DNA of 29,807 nt from positions 1 through 29,807 of IMG/VR virus record IMGVR_UViG_3300044639_000944, one strand, 5' to 3'. The position numbers were made by a program, and so were the translations under genes. Source of the stretch: a virus. Below the pieces are notes generated by a model. That model saw only the letters and a list, made by a program, of their open reading frames with translations. It was not told the origin of the DNA and searched no databases. This document shows positions 1 through 6,624 of this stretch, piece by piece; the stretch's first letter is position 1; every line of letters begins with the position of its first letter.

Positions 1-160
1 ATCCGTCCGTAGCCTCTGAAAGTTTATAACCCCATACCCCCCACGCGCGCGCAAATGTGCCGATCTGCGTCGATCTTGCGTCGATCTCCGCGATCCACGC
101 GCCAACGCCGCCGAACCACGCCATGCATCGCACCATATCGGACGCGATATTGTGCCTCAT
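1..160 (-). CDS. Partial small protein, runs off the left edge
   Basis: An ATG at 160 overlaps the stop of the HNH-kinase gene as ATGA and has a strong Shine-Dalgarno GGAGG 5 nt upstream (CGGAGGCGTT then ATG). The frame stays open for 53 codons to the window edge (MRHNIASDMVRCMAWFGGVG at the start, Trp-rich later). I recognise no family. If position 1 is joined to position 29807 the frame continues for 12 more codons (W-L-I-S-V-P-P-K-R-V-D-D) and stops at 29772-29770, giving about 65 aa and ending 7 nt before the small terminase ATG. That neat fit suggests a real gene cut by the ends of a circular or permuted sequence. The coupling and RBS are seen; the junction is inferred. Confidence 0.6.
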   Translation of the reverse strand, partial: MRHNIASDMVRCMAWFGGVGAWIAEIDARSTQIGTFARAWGVWGYKLSEATDG

Positions 161-867
161 AACGCCTCCGATGATAATCCCGCCGCCTCGATGGACGCTG
201 CGAGGTTCCGCGCGGCCCCGAGCATCTCGACCATCCGCTCGCGCGGTAGCCGGCGCGCCTCGATGCGCTTCGCGAGATCGTCGAGGCTTGCGCGCACGAC
301 GATGAGCCGCACGCGCGGGAACTCGTCACGCAACGCGCGCGCCTCGTCGGCGTTCGTCGTGATCCACCAGAGCCGGCCCGGTATCCACCCGTCGCGCCAC
401 GCTTCGAGCACGCTGCGCCGAAGTCGCCCCATGAACGCGAGCGCGCTAGCGTCGCCGTCTGGCTCGCCGCTGAAGTCCCGGCCTCGCATAGCCGCGAGCA
501 CCCGGTCGTGATCCCACACGAAGTCACCCTCGGCCTTGTGTGCGTTCACGAGCGTGGTCTTGCCCGATGCCGGCGCGCCGAGCACGACCGTACCCTCGCT
601 CGGGAATCGCCCCCGCTCGGCCTGCCGCTCGCGCCCCTCGATCGCGCTCTTCTTGCGGTGGCACGAGGCGCATAGCGGTTGCAGGTTCTCGGGGTCGTGC
701 ATCGATCCGCCCTCGGCGAGCGGGATCTTGTGGTCGATGCACACCGCCGGCGTGAGCCGTCCCGCCGCCTTGCACATCCGGCAGAGCGGCTCGCGGTCGC
801 GCTCGGCGATGGACTGGAGCGTCCAAGCCTGCGTCTGGTGCTTCACCGTGGGCGGCTTGCGCGGCAT
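157..867 (-). CDS. HNH endonuclease fused to a P-loop kinase-like NTPase
   Basis: This 236-aa protein has two domains. Residues about 15-75 are an HNH nuclease: C29/C32 and C66/C69 form the zinc pairs, D45-H46 (CIDHKIPL) supplies the catalytic histidine, followed by N61 and H70. Residues about 90-225 are a P-loop NTPase of the small-kinase type: GAPASGKTT (97-105) is the Walker A and DHD (119-121) is a likely second acidic motif. HNH proteins beside terminase genes are known from HK97 (gp74), where they assist cos cleavage by terminase. Here the gene would sit one small gene before the small terminase if the genome is circular. ATG at 867 overlaps the preceding stop by 25 nt with a weak RBS; no better start exists. 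The joint role of the kinase-like half is unknown. Confidence 0.85.
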   Translation of the reverse strand: MPRKPPTVKHQTQAWTLQSIAERDREPLCRMCKAAGRLTPAVCIDHKIPLAEGGSMHDPENLQPLCASCHRKKSAIEGRERQAERGRFPSEGTVVLGAPASGKTTLVNAHKAEGDFVWDHDRVLAAMRGRDFSGEPDGDASALAFMGRLRRSVLEAWRDGWIPGRLWWITTNADEARALRDEFPRVRLIVVRASLDDLAKRIEARRLPRERMVEMLGAARNLAASIEAAGLSSEAL

Positions 868-1049
868 AGTTCTTGCTCGAGGTAGCGGGTAGCGAAGAGG
901 CCGAGATCGACCGGTAGATGCTTGCACACGGCGCGCGCCCTCTGGCGCACGGCACGCGGTACGCGCGGCGTGGCCTTGGGGTCGAGGAGGTCGTAACAGA
1001 ACCGACGCACGGCCTCGATCGAGCGCGCCTCCTCCTCGGTCGTGCTCAT
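843..1049 (-). CDS. Small conserved-looking phage protein (68 aa)
   Basis: The ORF starts at an ATG that overlaps the previous stop as ATGA, so translation is probably coupled. The protein is short, basic at its C-terminus and helical in character. Its core, with CYDLLDPKATPRVPRAVR followed by RARAVCKHLP, resembles a type of small protein common in phage early operons that has no assigned function; I recall the pattern L-L-x-P...RVP..VR.RA...L(R/K)H-P but cannot confirm a family. There is no zinc pair or membrane segment. The neighbours are a two-TM protein upstream and the HNH-kinase downstream, which gives no functional clue. Confidence 0.7.
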   Translation of the reverse strand: MSTTEEEARSIEAVRRFCYDLLDPKATPRVPRAVRQRARAVCKHLPVDLGLFATRYLEQELCRASRPR

Positions 1050-1246
1050 GGCGGGTCGAGCCTCCACACGAGGCCCGCGAGCGAGGCCGTGGTAATCAGG
1101 CCACACGCACACGCGAGCAGGCCCGTGCCACCGCCGCCGATGTACGCGGCGAGCAGGGCCACGCACGCGAGCAGGATGCCGATCACGGCTCCGGGGATAG
1201 ATCTTGCTACACATCGCGCAAAGTGTGGCATCTTCGCTCCATTCAC
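1046..1246 (-). CDS. Small protein with two membrane segments (holin candidate)
   Basis: The protein is 66 aa if translation starts at the GTG at 1246, which overlaps the previous stop as GTGA and follows GAGGTC, or 61 aa if it starts at the ATG at 1231, which follows GGAG by 6 nt. Both starts look usable. Counting from the ATG, residues 11-32 (from SIPGAVIGIL on) and about 36-56 (from TGLLACACGL on) are hydrophobic, separated by a GGGG turn, and the tail is short (WRLDPP). Size and two-TM hairpin topology match class II phage holins, but the gene lies in the early operon, far from the endolysin, so a holin role is only a guess. It could equally be a superinfection or membrane-associated early protein. 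A dual start, if used, would be reminiscent of holin/antiholin pairs. Confidence 0.7.
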   Translation of the reverse strand: MNGAKMPHFARCVARSIPGAVIGILLACVALLAAYIGGGGTGLLACACGLITTASLAGLVWRLDPP

Positions 1247-1536
1247 GGCTCGACCTCGCGATATCCGCACCGCCAGAGTAGCGCGGCGAGTTCGCGCGCG
1301 CTGCGAGCTACATCGGCCTCCGTGCGATCCCATGTCTGCGCGTGCAACGCCTCATGGATCACCGTCTCCATGCGCGCCTTGCCCCGTAGAACCTGGCGCA
1401 CCCGGATCTCGCGCTTGCTCGACTCTGGCGACGAGCAGTCGGCGAACCGATCGAACGGGATCTCGCTCGAGCGCACGAACCGGATCCGGTAGCGGACTCC
1501 GGCGAGCGTGGCCCAGAACGAGGCGAACGGCTTCAC
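1243..1536 (-). CDS. Small zinc metalloprotease-like protein (HExxH)
   Basis: This 97-aa protein starts at a GTG overlapping the previous stop (GTGA). The diagnostic segment is METVIHEALHAQTW: the HEALH motif at about residues 59-63 is the HExxH zinc site of gluzincin/SprT-type peptidases. The C-terminus ends in a helix followed by LWRCGYRE. Small proteins of this build (a leading beta-rich part, an E-T-x-x-H-E-x-x-H helix, then a GYR ending) are frequent in phage early regions and are usually called putative metallopeptidases. The third ligand is not obvious. Substrates are unknown; SprT/Spartan relatives act on DNA-protein crosslinks, which would suit the recombination neighbours (RusA, helicase), but this is inference. 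Confidence 0.75.
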   Translation of the reverse strand: MKPFASFWATLAGVRYRIRFVRSSEIPFDRFADCSSPESSKREIRVRQVLRGKARMETVIHEALHAQTWDRTEADVARSARELAALLWRCGYREVEP

Positions 1537-2465
1537 ATCGCCTCCATGAACTGGGCCGCGACGCGCCATCGAGCGCGAGTCTTGTTCGGCTTGTCGGCCT
1601 CGATGCGCTCGGGAGCCTCGACGCGCACGAGCGAGAGCCGCATCCAAGTCGCCCCCGTCGGCTTGGGCGGCTTGCCCGTCTCGATGTGCCATCCGGAGTG
1701 CCCGTCGTTCCATTCCTGCTTATATGTCGGCGTGCGGATGTGCCATTGGTCGCGTAGCCGGACATGGAAGCGACCCTTCGTCGCCTCGAGCGTCTCGCGC
1801 TGTAGCCGAAGTGCCCATTGGTCGTGAGTGTGTCCGCACACGATGACATCCGCGTCCGTCCATGAGGCCATGCGCCGGGTCGCGAGCGTGCCGTGGCTCA
1901 TCATGCCGCCGCCGCCCGAGCCGTGGAACAGGCGAAGCGTGAGTGCCGAGATCTCGGTCGAGTGGAACTTCACGGAGAACCGCACGAAGCCGCCGTAGCC
2001 GCCGGCATAGACCCGATGTCCGCTGATCTGGCTCATGTGCGCGGCGAGCCGCTCGATGAGATCGACCTCGTGCCGCCGAAGGATCGATTGCTCATGATTT
2101 CCGCGCCCGATCGCTACGAGGTGCTTGGCGTACGGCGAATAGAACTTCGCCGCATCGCGCACGATGGCATCGAGGTAGTCCGGGGCCATCGCGTACTCCT
2201 CGCGCACCTCGCCCTTCGAGTGTCTGGGATCCCACTTGCCGCCCATCGCGTCGAAGAGGTCGCCGACATCGATCCACGACGCTCCGCGCGCGACCACTTG
2301 GTCGAGGTGCTTGCGTTCGAGATCCCAGTCGGCTTTAGGGTTGTCGTGGTGTCGATCGCTCGCGAGGAGCACCCAATGCTCCCATGTCTCTGGGTGATCG
2401 GCCTCGAGGAGCACTTGATGGATGTTCCGCGAGTGCTCGATCACTTCGTGCTTCGGTTCGCTCAT
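1533..2465 (-). CDS. Calcineurin-like metallophosphoesterase
   Basis: The 310-aa protein has the metallophosphoesterase motifs in order: D37-x-H39 (SDRHHD), GDLFD (68-72), GNHE (122-125), a histidine in LFHG (181) and GHTH (211-214). Together these form the dinuclear metal site of the calcineurin-like/Mre11 superfamily. The ATG overlaps the RusA stop as ATGA, so the two are translated as a pair. Residues 235-310 are a Trp/Lys-rich C-terminal extension that I cannot assign. Phage members are often nucleases or phosphatases of unknown substrate. Pairing with RusA suggests work on nucleic acid ends during recombination or packaging, but no nuclease partner of the SbcC type is present, so it is unlikely to be a standard SbcD. 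Confidence 0.9.
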   Translation of the reverse strand: MSEPKHEVIEHSRNIHQVLLEADHPETWEHWVLLASDRHHDNPKADWDLERKHLDQVVARGASWIDVGDLFDAMGGKWDPRHSKGEVREEYAMAPDYLDAIVRDAAKFYSPYAKHLVAIGRGNHEQSILRRHEVDLIERLAAHMSQISGHRVYAGGYGGFVRFSVKFHSTEISALTLRLFHGSGGGGMMSHGTLATRRMASWTDADVIVCGHTHDQWALRLQRETLEATKGRFHVRLRDQWHIRTPTYKQEWNDGHSGWHIETGKPPKPTGATWMRLSLVRVEAPERIEADKPNKTRARWRVAAQFMEAM

Positions 2466-2905
2466 GGCTCCTCCGTGTAGGGTTCGATCGTCACCCGCGC
2501 GCCGGGTTCCTCGCCGTACCGCGCGTACCGCTTCGCCGCCGTCTGCACGATCACTTGGGCATCGTCGATCCACGCGATGCCCGTGAGCGCGTCCTCGATG
2601 GCTCGGAGCATCTTGGTCGTGTCCGGCTTCACGATGTGGTAGCGCGGTGCACCTGGAGCCGTCGTGCCGTCCTTCTTGCGGTGCGAGAGCGGCCTCGGCA
2701 TCACGAACACGACCGAGACCGCGAGCGGCCCCGCGAGCATCGCCTTGCACACCGTGCCGGCGTGGTACTGGACGGCCTTGCGCCAGACCTTGCCGCCCTT
2801 GCAGTCGTCCACGACAATGATCCGGCCCGTCGTGCGATGCGGAAAGGCACGCTTCGAGCCGGCGGTCTGCGGCTTGCCCGGGACGAAGAACTCGTAGCGC
2901 GTCAT
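2462..2905 (-). CDS. rusA: RusA-family Holliday junction resolvase
   Basis: At 147 aa this is close to the usual RusA length (about 120 aa). The N-terminus has the family pattern GKPQTAGSKRAF. The core KPD...RAIEDALTGIAWIDDAQV provides the conserved acidic cluster: D95, D105 and D114/D115, corresponding to the catalytic aspartates of E. coli RusA. RusA dimers cut four-way junctions and remove branched DNA before packaging. The gene starts at an ATG overlapping the previous stop (ATGA) and its own stop overlaps the phosphoesterase start. Together with the YqaJ/ERF pair upstream it completes a recombination set. All key residues appear to be intact. Confidence 0.92.
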   Translation of the reverse strand: MTRYEFFVPGKPQTAGSKRAFPHRTTGRIIVVDDCKGGKVWRKAVQYHAGTVCKAMLAGPLAVSVVFVMPRPLSHRKKDGTTAPGAPRYHIVKPDTTKMLRAIEDALTGIAWIDDAQVIVQTAAKRYARYGEEPGARVTIEPYTEEP

Positions 2906-3168
2906 GTCGGGAAACTCTCTTTCAGCTCGTGGAGCCGATCGAGGATCCGATGATGCGCCGCCGCGCCTCGACCCCGTCCGATCTCGCTCTCAATGTGCTC
3001 GATCATGGCATCGACGGCATCGTCCACTTGGATCGCGTGGTTGAGCCATCGCCAACCGCGCGTCTCGGCGATGTCCCGCTGGCGCGTCGCCTGCTCAAGT
3101 TTCGCCGTCGTGACGGCCAGAGCGTCTCGCGTGCGTCGGAGTTCCAACTCGCACGCGCTGCGGTTCAC
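2902..3168 (-). CDS. Small coiled-coil protein (88 aa)
   Basis: A GTG start overlaps the preceding stop (GTGA), and the stop overlaps the rusA start (ATGA), so it is embedded in a coupled chain. The first about 40 residues (LELRRTRDALAVTTAKLEQA) are a heptad-like amphipathic helix; the C-terminal half is also helical and charged. No family is recognised. It may be an accessory or dimeric factor for the resolvase beside it, but nothing in the sequence shows this. Confidence 0.7.
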   Translation of the reverse strand: MNRSACELELRRTRDALAVTTAKLEQATRQRDIAETRGWRWLNHAIQVDDAVDAMIEHIESEIGRGRGAAAHHRILDRLHELKESFPT

Positions 3169-3452
3169 GCCTCGCCCCTCGACGCTCGGCGGATCTGGTC
3201 GGCCGTCACCATGTGATCCTTATGCACGGCGAGGAAGTCCGAGCCTTGCGTGACTCGACCGTCGCGATCGACCGTCGTGATGTAATACGAGGGAACCTCG
3301 ACCACGCGCTCGCCGGGTTCGAGTCCCTCGCGGAGGTATTCGAGGCGATGCACATCGACCACGCGAGCCTCGACGCGCGCCCGGATGTATACGAGGTCAC
3401 CGACTTTGATCGTCGGCGGTTCCGCCTGCGTCTGCGCTCCGGTCTGGCTCAT
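3165..3452 (-). CDS. Hypothetical beta-rich small protein (95 aa)
   Basis: The start is an ATG at 3452 with GAGGCG about 6 nt upstream, and the gene overlaps the end of the preceding gene by 56 nt. The sequence alternates hydrophobic and charged residues (IKVGDLVYIRARVEARVVDV), suggesting a small beta-barrel, possibly SH3- or KOW-like at residues 14-60, but no nucleic-acid-binding motif can be demonstrated. No cysteines or membrane segments are present. Function unknown. It sits between short unknown genes and the RusA module. Confidence 0.7.
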   Translation of the reverse strand: MSQTGAQTQAEPPTIKVGDLVYIRARVEARVVDVHRLEYLREGLEPGERVVEVPSYYITTVDRDGRVTQGSDFLAVHKDHMVTADQIRRASRGEA

Positions 3453-3687
3453 CCGTTCGCCTCGTTCTGATCATGTGCTCCAGTAGGCCGCAGTCGGCCA
3501 GCAGCGCGAGCATCCGTGCCTGCGCCGATCTCGTTTCGTCCTCGATCATATCGTCGATCGTGTCGGAGATACTTTGAAGAATCTTGGCCCCCCGAGGCTG
3601 CTCCGAGATCCATGCCCAGTAGTCCCGAACCTCGGCGCGCCTCTGGTCAAGTTGGCTCACGAGCAGGAGCCGCGTCTTCCGATCCAT
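3397..3687 (-). CDS. Hypothetical helical protein (96 aa)
   Basis: The ATG at 3687 was chosen over an upstream start at 3753 because it has a near-ideal RBS (CGGAGG, 5 nt spacing). It overlaps the preceding gene by 41 nt. The protein is helical and charged (MDRKTRLLLVSQLDQRRAEV), with a middle section rich in Asp/Glu (SDTIDDMIEDE) and an Arg/Asp-rich tail. I recognise no family. Its short, acidic, helical character resembles many accessory proteins of phage early operons. Confidence 0.65.
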   Translation of the reverse strand: MDRKTRLLLVSQLDQRRAEVRDYWAWISEQPRGAKILQSISDTIDDMIEDETRSAQARMLALLADCGLLEHMIRTRRTDEPDRSADAGGTADDQSR

Positions 3688-3922
3688 CGATGCCTCCGAT
3701 CTGGGGTCGCCCCCAGTAGTCCGCGATGTACCGAACGGCCGACAGGTAAGCACCCCGTAGGATTGCGCGCTTGAGCGGGTCGGTCTCGGCGAGGATCGAG
3801 AGCCGCAGGCCCGAGACCATCGAGGCCATGCGGTCAGTCCCGAGCCGCTCGAAGTCGGCGAAGAGCCGAGCCTCCTCGTGCTCGGCCCATCCTGTGATCT
3901 TCAACCTGGACTCGTCACTCAT
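3647..3922 (-). CDS. Hypothetical helical protein (91 aa)
   Basis: The ATG at 3922 is preceded by GAGGAG about 11 nt upstream, and a long hairpin (3938-3980) lies just before the RBS. The protein has a helical middle (MASMVSGLRLSILAETDPLK, then GAYLSAVRYIADYWGRP) and an unstructured Pro/Ala/Glu tail. Both this protein and the next one in the operon contain an aromatic Y-W motif (ADYWGR here, RDYWAW there) followed by a short tail, which may hint at distant relationship, though similarity is too short to be sure. Function unknown. Confidence 0.65.
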   Translation of the reverse strand: MSDESRLKITGWAEHEEARLFADFERLGTDRMASMVSGLRLSILAETDPLKRAILRGAYLSAVRYIADYWGRPQIGGIDGSEDAAPAREPT

Positions 3923-3937
3923 CACGCCGCGCTCCTC

Positions 3938-3980
3938 GTGCTCGAGGCCGACAGGGGTTGCCCCCTGCCGCCCCGAGCAC
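3938..3980 (-). promoter_or_regulatory. Long hairpin between helicase and downstream genes
   Basis: Outer arms GTGCTCG (3938-3944) and CGAGCAC (3974-3980) pair perfectly, and an inner stem CAGGGG (3952-3957) / CCCCTG (3962-3967) closes a TTGC loop. It occupies the 108-bp gap between the helicase stop at 4031 and the next start at 3922. On the minus strand no T-tract follows; instead the RBS GAGGAG follows directly. It therefore looks more like an mRNA processing or translation-control structure than a full terminator. Confidence 0.5.
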
Positions 3981-4030
3981 CACACCAGATGAGCGCATGG
4001 TACGCCGCACCCGATGCGCCTCGCGATCGC

Positions 4031-5671
4031 TCATCGCATTCCGCGCGCGCGCTTCGCTTTGCCAAGATCGCGCATCGTCGCCGTGTCCGGGAGCGAGATT
4101 CCATCCTGCGCCACGCGCCGGCGGAGCCACGCCGGCACGACGGTCTTATCGATGATCGCGGCCAGTTGCCGACGGCCGTAGCGGTCGGCGTTCTTGATGC
4201 CCAACTTGAAAGCAAAACTTACTTGTTTCTCTGACGGCGGATCGGCGAGCGTGACGGCGCGACGCTCGGTCGCGATCGCACCAGAGCCGTAGCCGTAGGG
4301 ATCCTCGTCCTGCACCGTGAACCGAGCCAGAGCGCGGAGCGCGCGGTTCTTCTCGGCTTCGCGCTTGCGCTCGATCTCTCGCTCGGCCTCGTCGATCTCG
4401 GCCATGACATCGCGCTCGACGAACTCCCCCGCCTTCGCGTCTCGCTCGCCGTCCCGGCGCATCGCCTCGATCGCTTCGAGGCGGTCGGTCGGCGCGTTCT
4501 CGTCGCCGCCGAGCACATCCCCTGCGTGTACGAGTTTGTGCCGGCCTGCGTTGCCGCAGAAGTCGATGACGAGCATCGACGGCTTCGAGCTTCTGGCGAT
4601 CGCCGCCGTGCGCTCCGCCGGCGTGGCGAGTCCGTCGATCACGCCCGGTAGCGTGCGCGTCCCGCGACCGCAAACTTGGGTATACAGAGACCTACTTTTG
4701 GTCGGTCTCATCATCGAGATGACCTCGATGCCGGGATCGTCGAAGCCTTCGGTAAGCACGGCGCAGTTGCAGAGGTAGCGGAACCTGCCGGCCTTGAAGC
4801 CGTCGAGGATCTCGCGCCGCTGCTCGGGCGGTGTCTCGCCCGACACGATCGCCGCGCTACCTGGGTCGTGGCGATCGAGGATCTCGGCCGCGTGGCGCGC
4901 CGTCTCGACCGTGGCGCAGAAGCAGAGCGTGCGTCGGCCCTTCGCGATCTGGATCGTGGCCGACACCATGCCGTGGAGCACGGCCTCACGCTCGAGCACG
5001 GCCGCGAGATCGCCGGCGTTCAGGTCGCCCCCAGTCGTGCGGATCGTCGAGAGGTCGAGATCCTCGACCCACACGACCGACTGCCGAACGGGGCAGAGCC
5101 ACCCGTCGAGCACGCCGTCGCGGATCCCGTAGTCGAACACGCACTCGTCGTACAGCGCGCCGAGCGCGATCCCGTCCGTGCGGTCGGGCGTGGCCGTCAC
5201 GCCTAGACGCTTCACACGGTCGCTCTGGTCGAACCATGCGGCCACCTTGCGCCACGACGCGGCTACGGAATGGTGCGCCTCGTCGAAGATCACGAGGCCA
5301 AAGTCATCCGGCTTGAACTTGTGCACGCGCAGTCCCTTGCCGCGCTTGGCCGTGAGCGTCTGCACCGTTCCGACCACGATCGGCGGCGGGAGCGTCACGA
5401 GCGAGTGCTCGGGACTGGCCTCCTCGGCCATCTCGACACCGACCTCGCACGCGCACACGCTCTCCAGAGCGCGCACCGCTTGCTTCACGAGTTCCTTCGT
5501 GTGAGCTACCACGAGGACTCGACGCTTGCGCTCGATCACGGCCTTGGCGATGTGGGCGAAGGTGACGGTCTTCCCGAGGCCCGTCGCCATCACCATGAGG
5601 AGCGACCTATGCCGATGCCATGCCGACATCGCCGAGGCGATCGCCTCGCTCTGATAGGGTCGGAGTTCCAC
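4031..5671 (-). CDS. SF2 DEAD/DEAH-box helicase
   Basis: This 546-aa protein carries the superfamily 2 motifs in order: Q-motif-like RPYQSEA (4-10), Walker A ATGLGKT (29-35), DEAH (130-133), TATP (159-162) and motif VI QVCGRGTR (332-339). The layout is that of phage helicases related to the UvsW/Type III restriction helicase group, which remodel branched DNA. Residues about 425-465 are a highly charged coiled-coil insert, and residues about 485-525 (DPPSEKQVSFAFKLGI) form a small C-terminal helical domain often seen on phage helicases. It starts at a GTG (5671) with GGAGGG upstream, 3 nt after the ParB-like stop. It likely drives fork remodelling or replisome loading together with the exonuclease/annealase set. 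No separate replicative DnaB-type helicase is present. Confidence 0.93.
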   Translation of the reverse strand: MELRPYQSEAIASAMSAWHRHRSLLMVMATGLGKTVTFAHIAKAVIERKRRVLVVAHTKELVKQAVRALESVCACEVGVEMAEEASPEHSLVTLPPPIVVGTVQTLTAKRGKGLRVHKFKPDDFGLVIFDEAHHSVAASWRKVAAWFDQSDRVKRLGVTATPDRTDGIALGALYDECVFDYGIRDGVLDGWLCPVRQSVVWVEDLDLSTIRTTGGDLNAGDLAAVLEREAVLHGMVSATIQIAKGRRTLCFCATVETARHAAEILDRHDPGSAAIVSGETPPEQRREILDGFKAGRFRYLCNCAVLTEGFDDPGIEVISMMRPTKSRSLYTQVCGRGTRTLPGVIDGLATPAERTAAIARSSKPSMLVIDFCGNAGRHKLVHAGDVLGGDENAPTDRLEAIEAMRRDGERDAKAGEFVERDVMAEIDEAEREIERKREAEKNRALRALARFTVQDEDPYGYGSGAIATERRAVTLADPPSEKQVSFAFKLGIKNADRYGRRQLAAIIDKTVVPAWLRRRVAQDGISLPDTATMRDLGKAKRARGMR

Positions 5672-5674
5672 GGG

Positions 5675-6541
5675 TCACCCTCCGATCCCGCGCAGCACCT
5701 GGGCGCGCATCTTCGAGATCCATCCGAGGTTGCCGCACGCAGGGCATCCGCCGCCCTTGCACTTGGGGCACGGCCCCGCCGGCCGCGCTCGGTCGATCGA
5801 GAGCCGGAGGTCTCTCCAATATTGATCCATCGTCCCGATGTGGATGCCGGATCCGGCCTCCTCGGCGGCGATGCGGTCGGCCTCGGCGCGCCACCGCTCC
5901 AGTCCCTTCAGCAGCACCCCGATCCGGGCGCGTGCGTGCGCGATGCGCTCGTCGAGCGTGACGGGTGGCCCTACGGGAGCCTCGGAGTCCGAAGGCTCCA
6001 GATCGCCTCCTAGCGGCTCGGTGTCCTCGACCTCGTCGGCGTGGTAATCCTCCTCGACCCCGTAAGAGTGGCAACCGTTGCCACTCTTCGCGGCTTCAAT
6101 AGGTTTACCGCTCGCCGCATCGTCGATCGAGCGGCGCATCTTGGCGACCATCGTGTGGCTCACGCCGACATGGGCGGCGACCTCGCGATCGCTCGCGCCG
6201 GGTCGGAGCAGGAGCGCGGCCTCGACGGCCAGTCGCTTGGACTCGTTCGAGCGGCGCAGGCCGTGCGTGGCGTTCGCCGCGCAAGCGATCCATTGCGCCT
6301 CCTCTATCGTGCCCGTGCCGATCACCGTCGCGAGGATGTCCCGAGCTTCCGCGCGTGAGTGCGCGTAGTAGCGATGGAATCCATCGACGAGCACGAACCG
6401 ACGGCCGACCGCGTAGACGGCCACCGCCGGCAACTGGTCGAGCACCTCGGCGTACTCGGCGACCACGGACTCATCGATCCGCTCGCGCATCTGCGTCCCT
6501 GCGTCCAACACGATCCTCGATAGTGCGATCCGTTCCGGCAT
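5675..6541 (-). CDS. ParB-like DNA-binding protein with C-terminal zinc finger
   Basis: The 288-aa protein begins with a ParB/sulfiredoxin-type domain: the LVDGFHRYYAHSRAEA stretch (51-66) is the ParB box II-like motif, GFHR in place of the GERR of chromosomal ParB. A helix-turn-helix follows at about 116-138 (SDREVAAHVGVSHTMVAKMR). Residues 165-195 are an acidic linker, 197-230 a likely coiled coil, and CPKC...CPAC (258-269) a putative zinc ribbon. The ATG at 6541 has AAGGAG upstream; a longer start at 6583 lacks one. A 25-bp perfect palindrome lies inside the gene (codons about 152-160), and its core recurs at 12209-12225, making this protein the obvious candidate binder. No ParA is encoded, so regulation or origin marking is more likely than classical partition. 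Confidence 0.88.
   Translation of the reverse strand: MPERIALSRIVLDAGTQMRERIDESVVAEYAEVLDQLPAVAVYAVGRRFVLVDGFHRYYAHSRAEARDILATVIGTGTIEEAQWIACAANATHGLRRSNESKRLAVEAALLLRPGASDREVAAHVGVSHTMVAKMRRSIDDAASGKPIEAAKSGNGCHSYGVEEDYHADEVEDTEPLGGDLEPSDSEAPVGPPVTLDERIAHARARIGVLLKGLERWRAEADRIAAEEAGSGIHIGTMDQYWRDLRLSIDRARPAGPCPKCKGGGCPACGNLGWISKMRAQVLRGIGG
6064..6088. repeat. 25-bp perfect palindrome inside the parB-like gene
   Basis: Arms AAGAGTGGCAAC and GTTGCCACTCTT flank a single central base. The inner 17 bp (6068-6084) are identical to the palindrome at 12209-12225. In the protein it encodes the linker K-S-G-N-G-C-H-S. I saw no third copy in the window. It is a candidate binding site for the ParB-like protein or another dimeric regulator. 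Confidence 0.85.
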
Positions 6542-6568
6542 GGTGTCTCTCCTTGTGATGCTAGTGCC

Positions 6569-6585
6569 TCGTGCATCCTGCACGA
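6569..6585. promoter_or_regulatory. Inverted repeat, possible operator of the parB-like gene
   Basis: TCGTGCA (6569-6575) and TGCACGA (6579-6585) are perfect 7-bp arms separated by 3 bp. They lie between the candidate -10 at 6596-6601 and the start codon at 6541, just downstream of the predicted transcription start, where a repressor would block elongation or initiation. The sequence differs from the GTGGCAAC palindromes, so a different protein, such as the small HTH protein, may bind it. Confidence 0.45.
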
Positions 6586-6595
6586 CGCGATCCCT

Positions 6596-6624
6596 ACTCT
6601 ACACGACTGCTCCTGATGTGTCTC
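6596..6624 (-). promoter_or_regulatory. Candidate promoter for parB-like/helicase operon
   Basis: On the minus strand GAGACA (6624-6619; 4 of 6 to TTGACA) is followed after 17 nt by TAGAGT (6601-6596; 4 of 6 to TATAAT). The parB-like ATG lies 55 nt downstream. It follows the largest non-coding stretch, where a promoter would be expected. Prediction is by eye only. Confidence 0.35.

Noticed and set aside
918-1757. 279-codon plus-strand frame
   Set aside because: Lies opposite four coupled minus-strand genes with clear starts and motifs; composition is that of a shadow.
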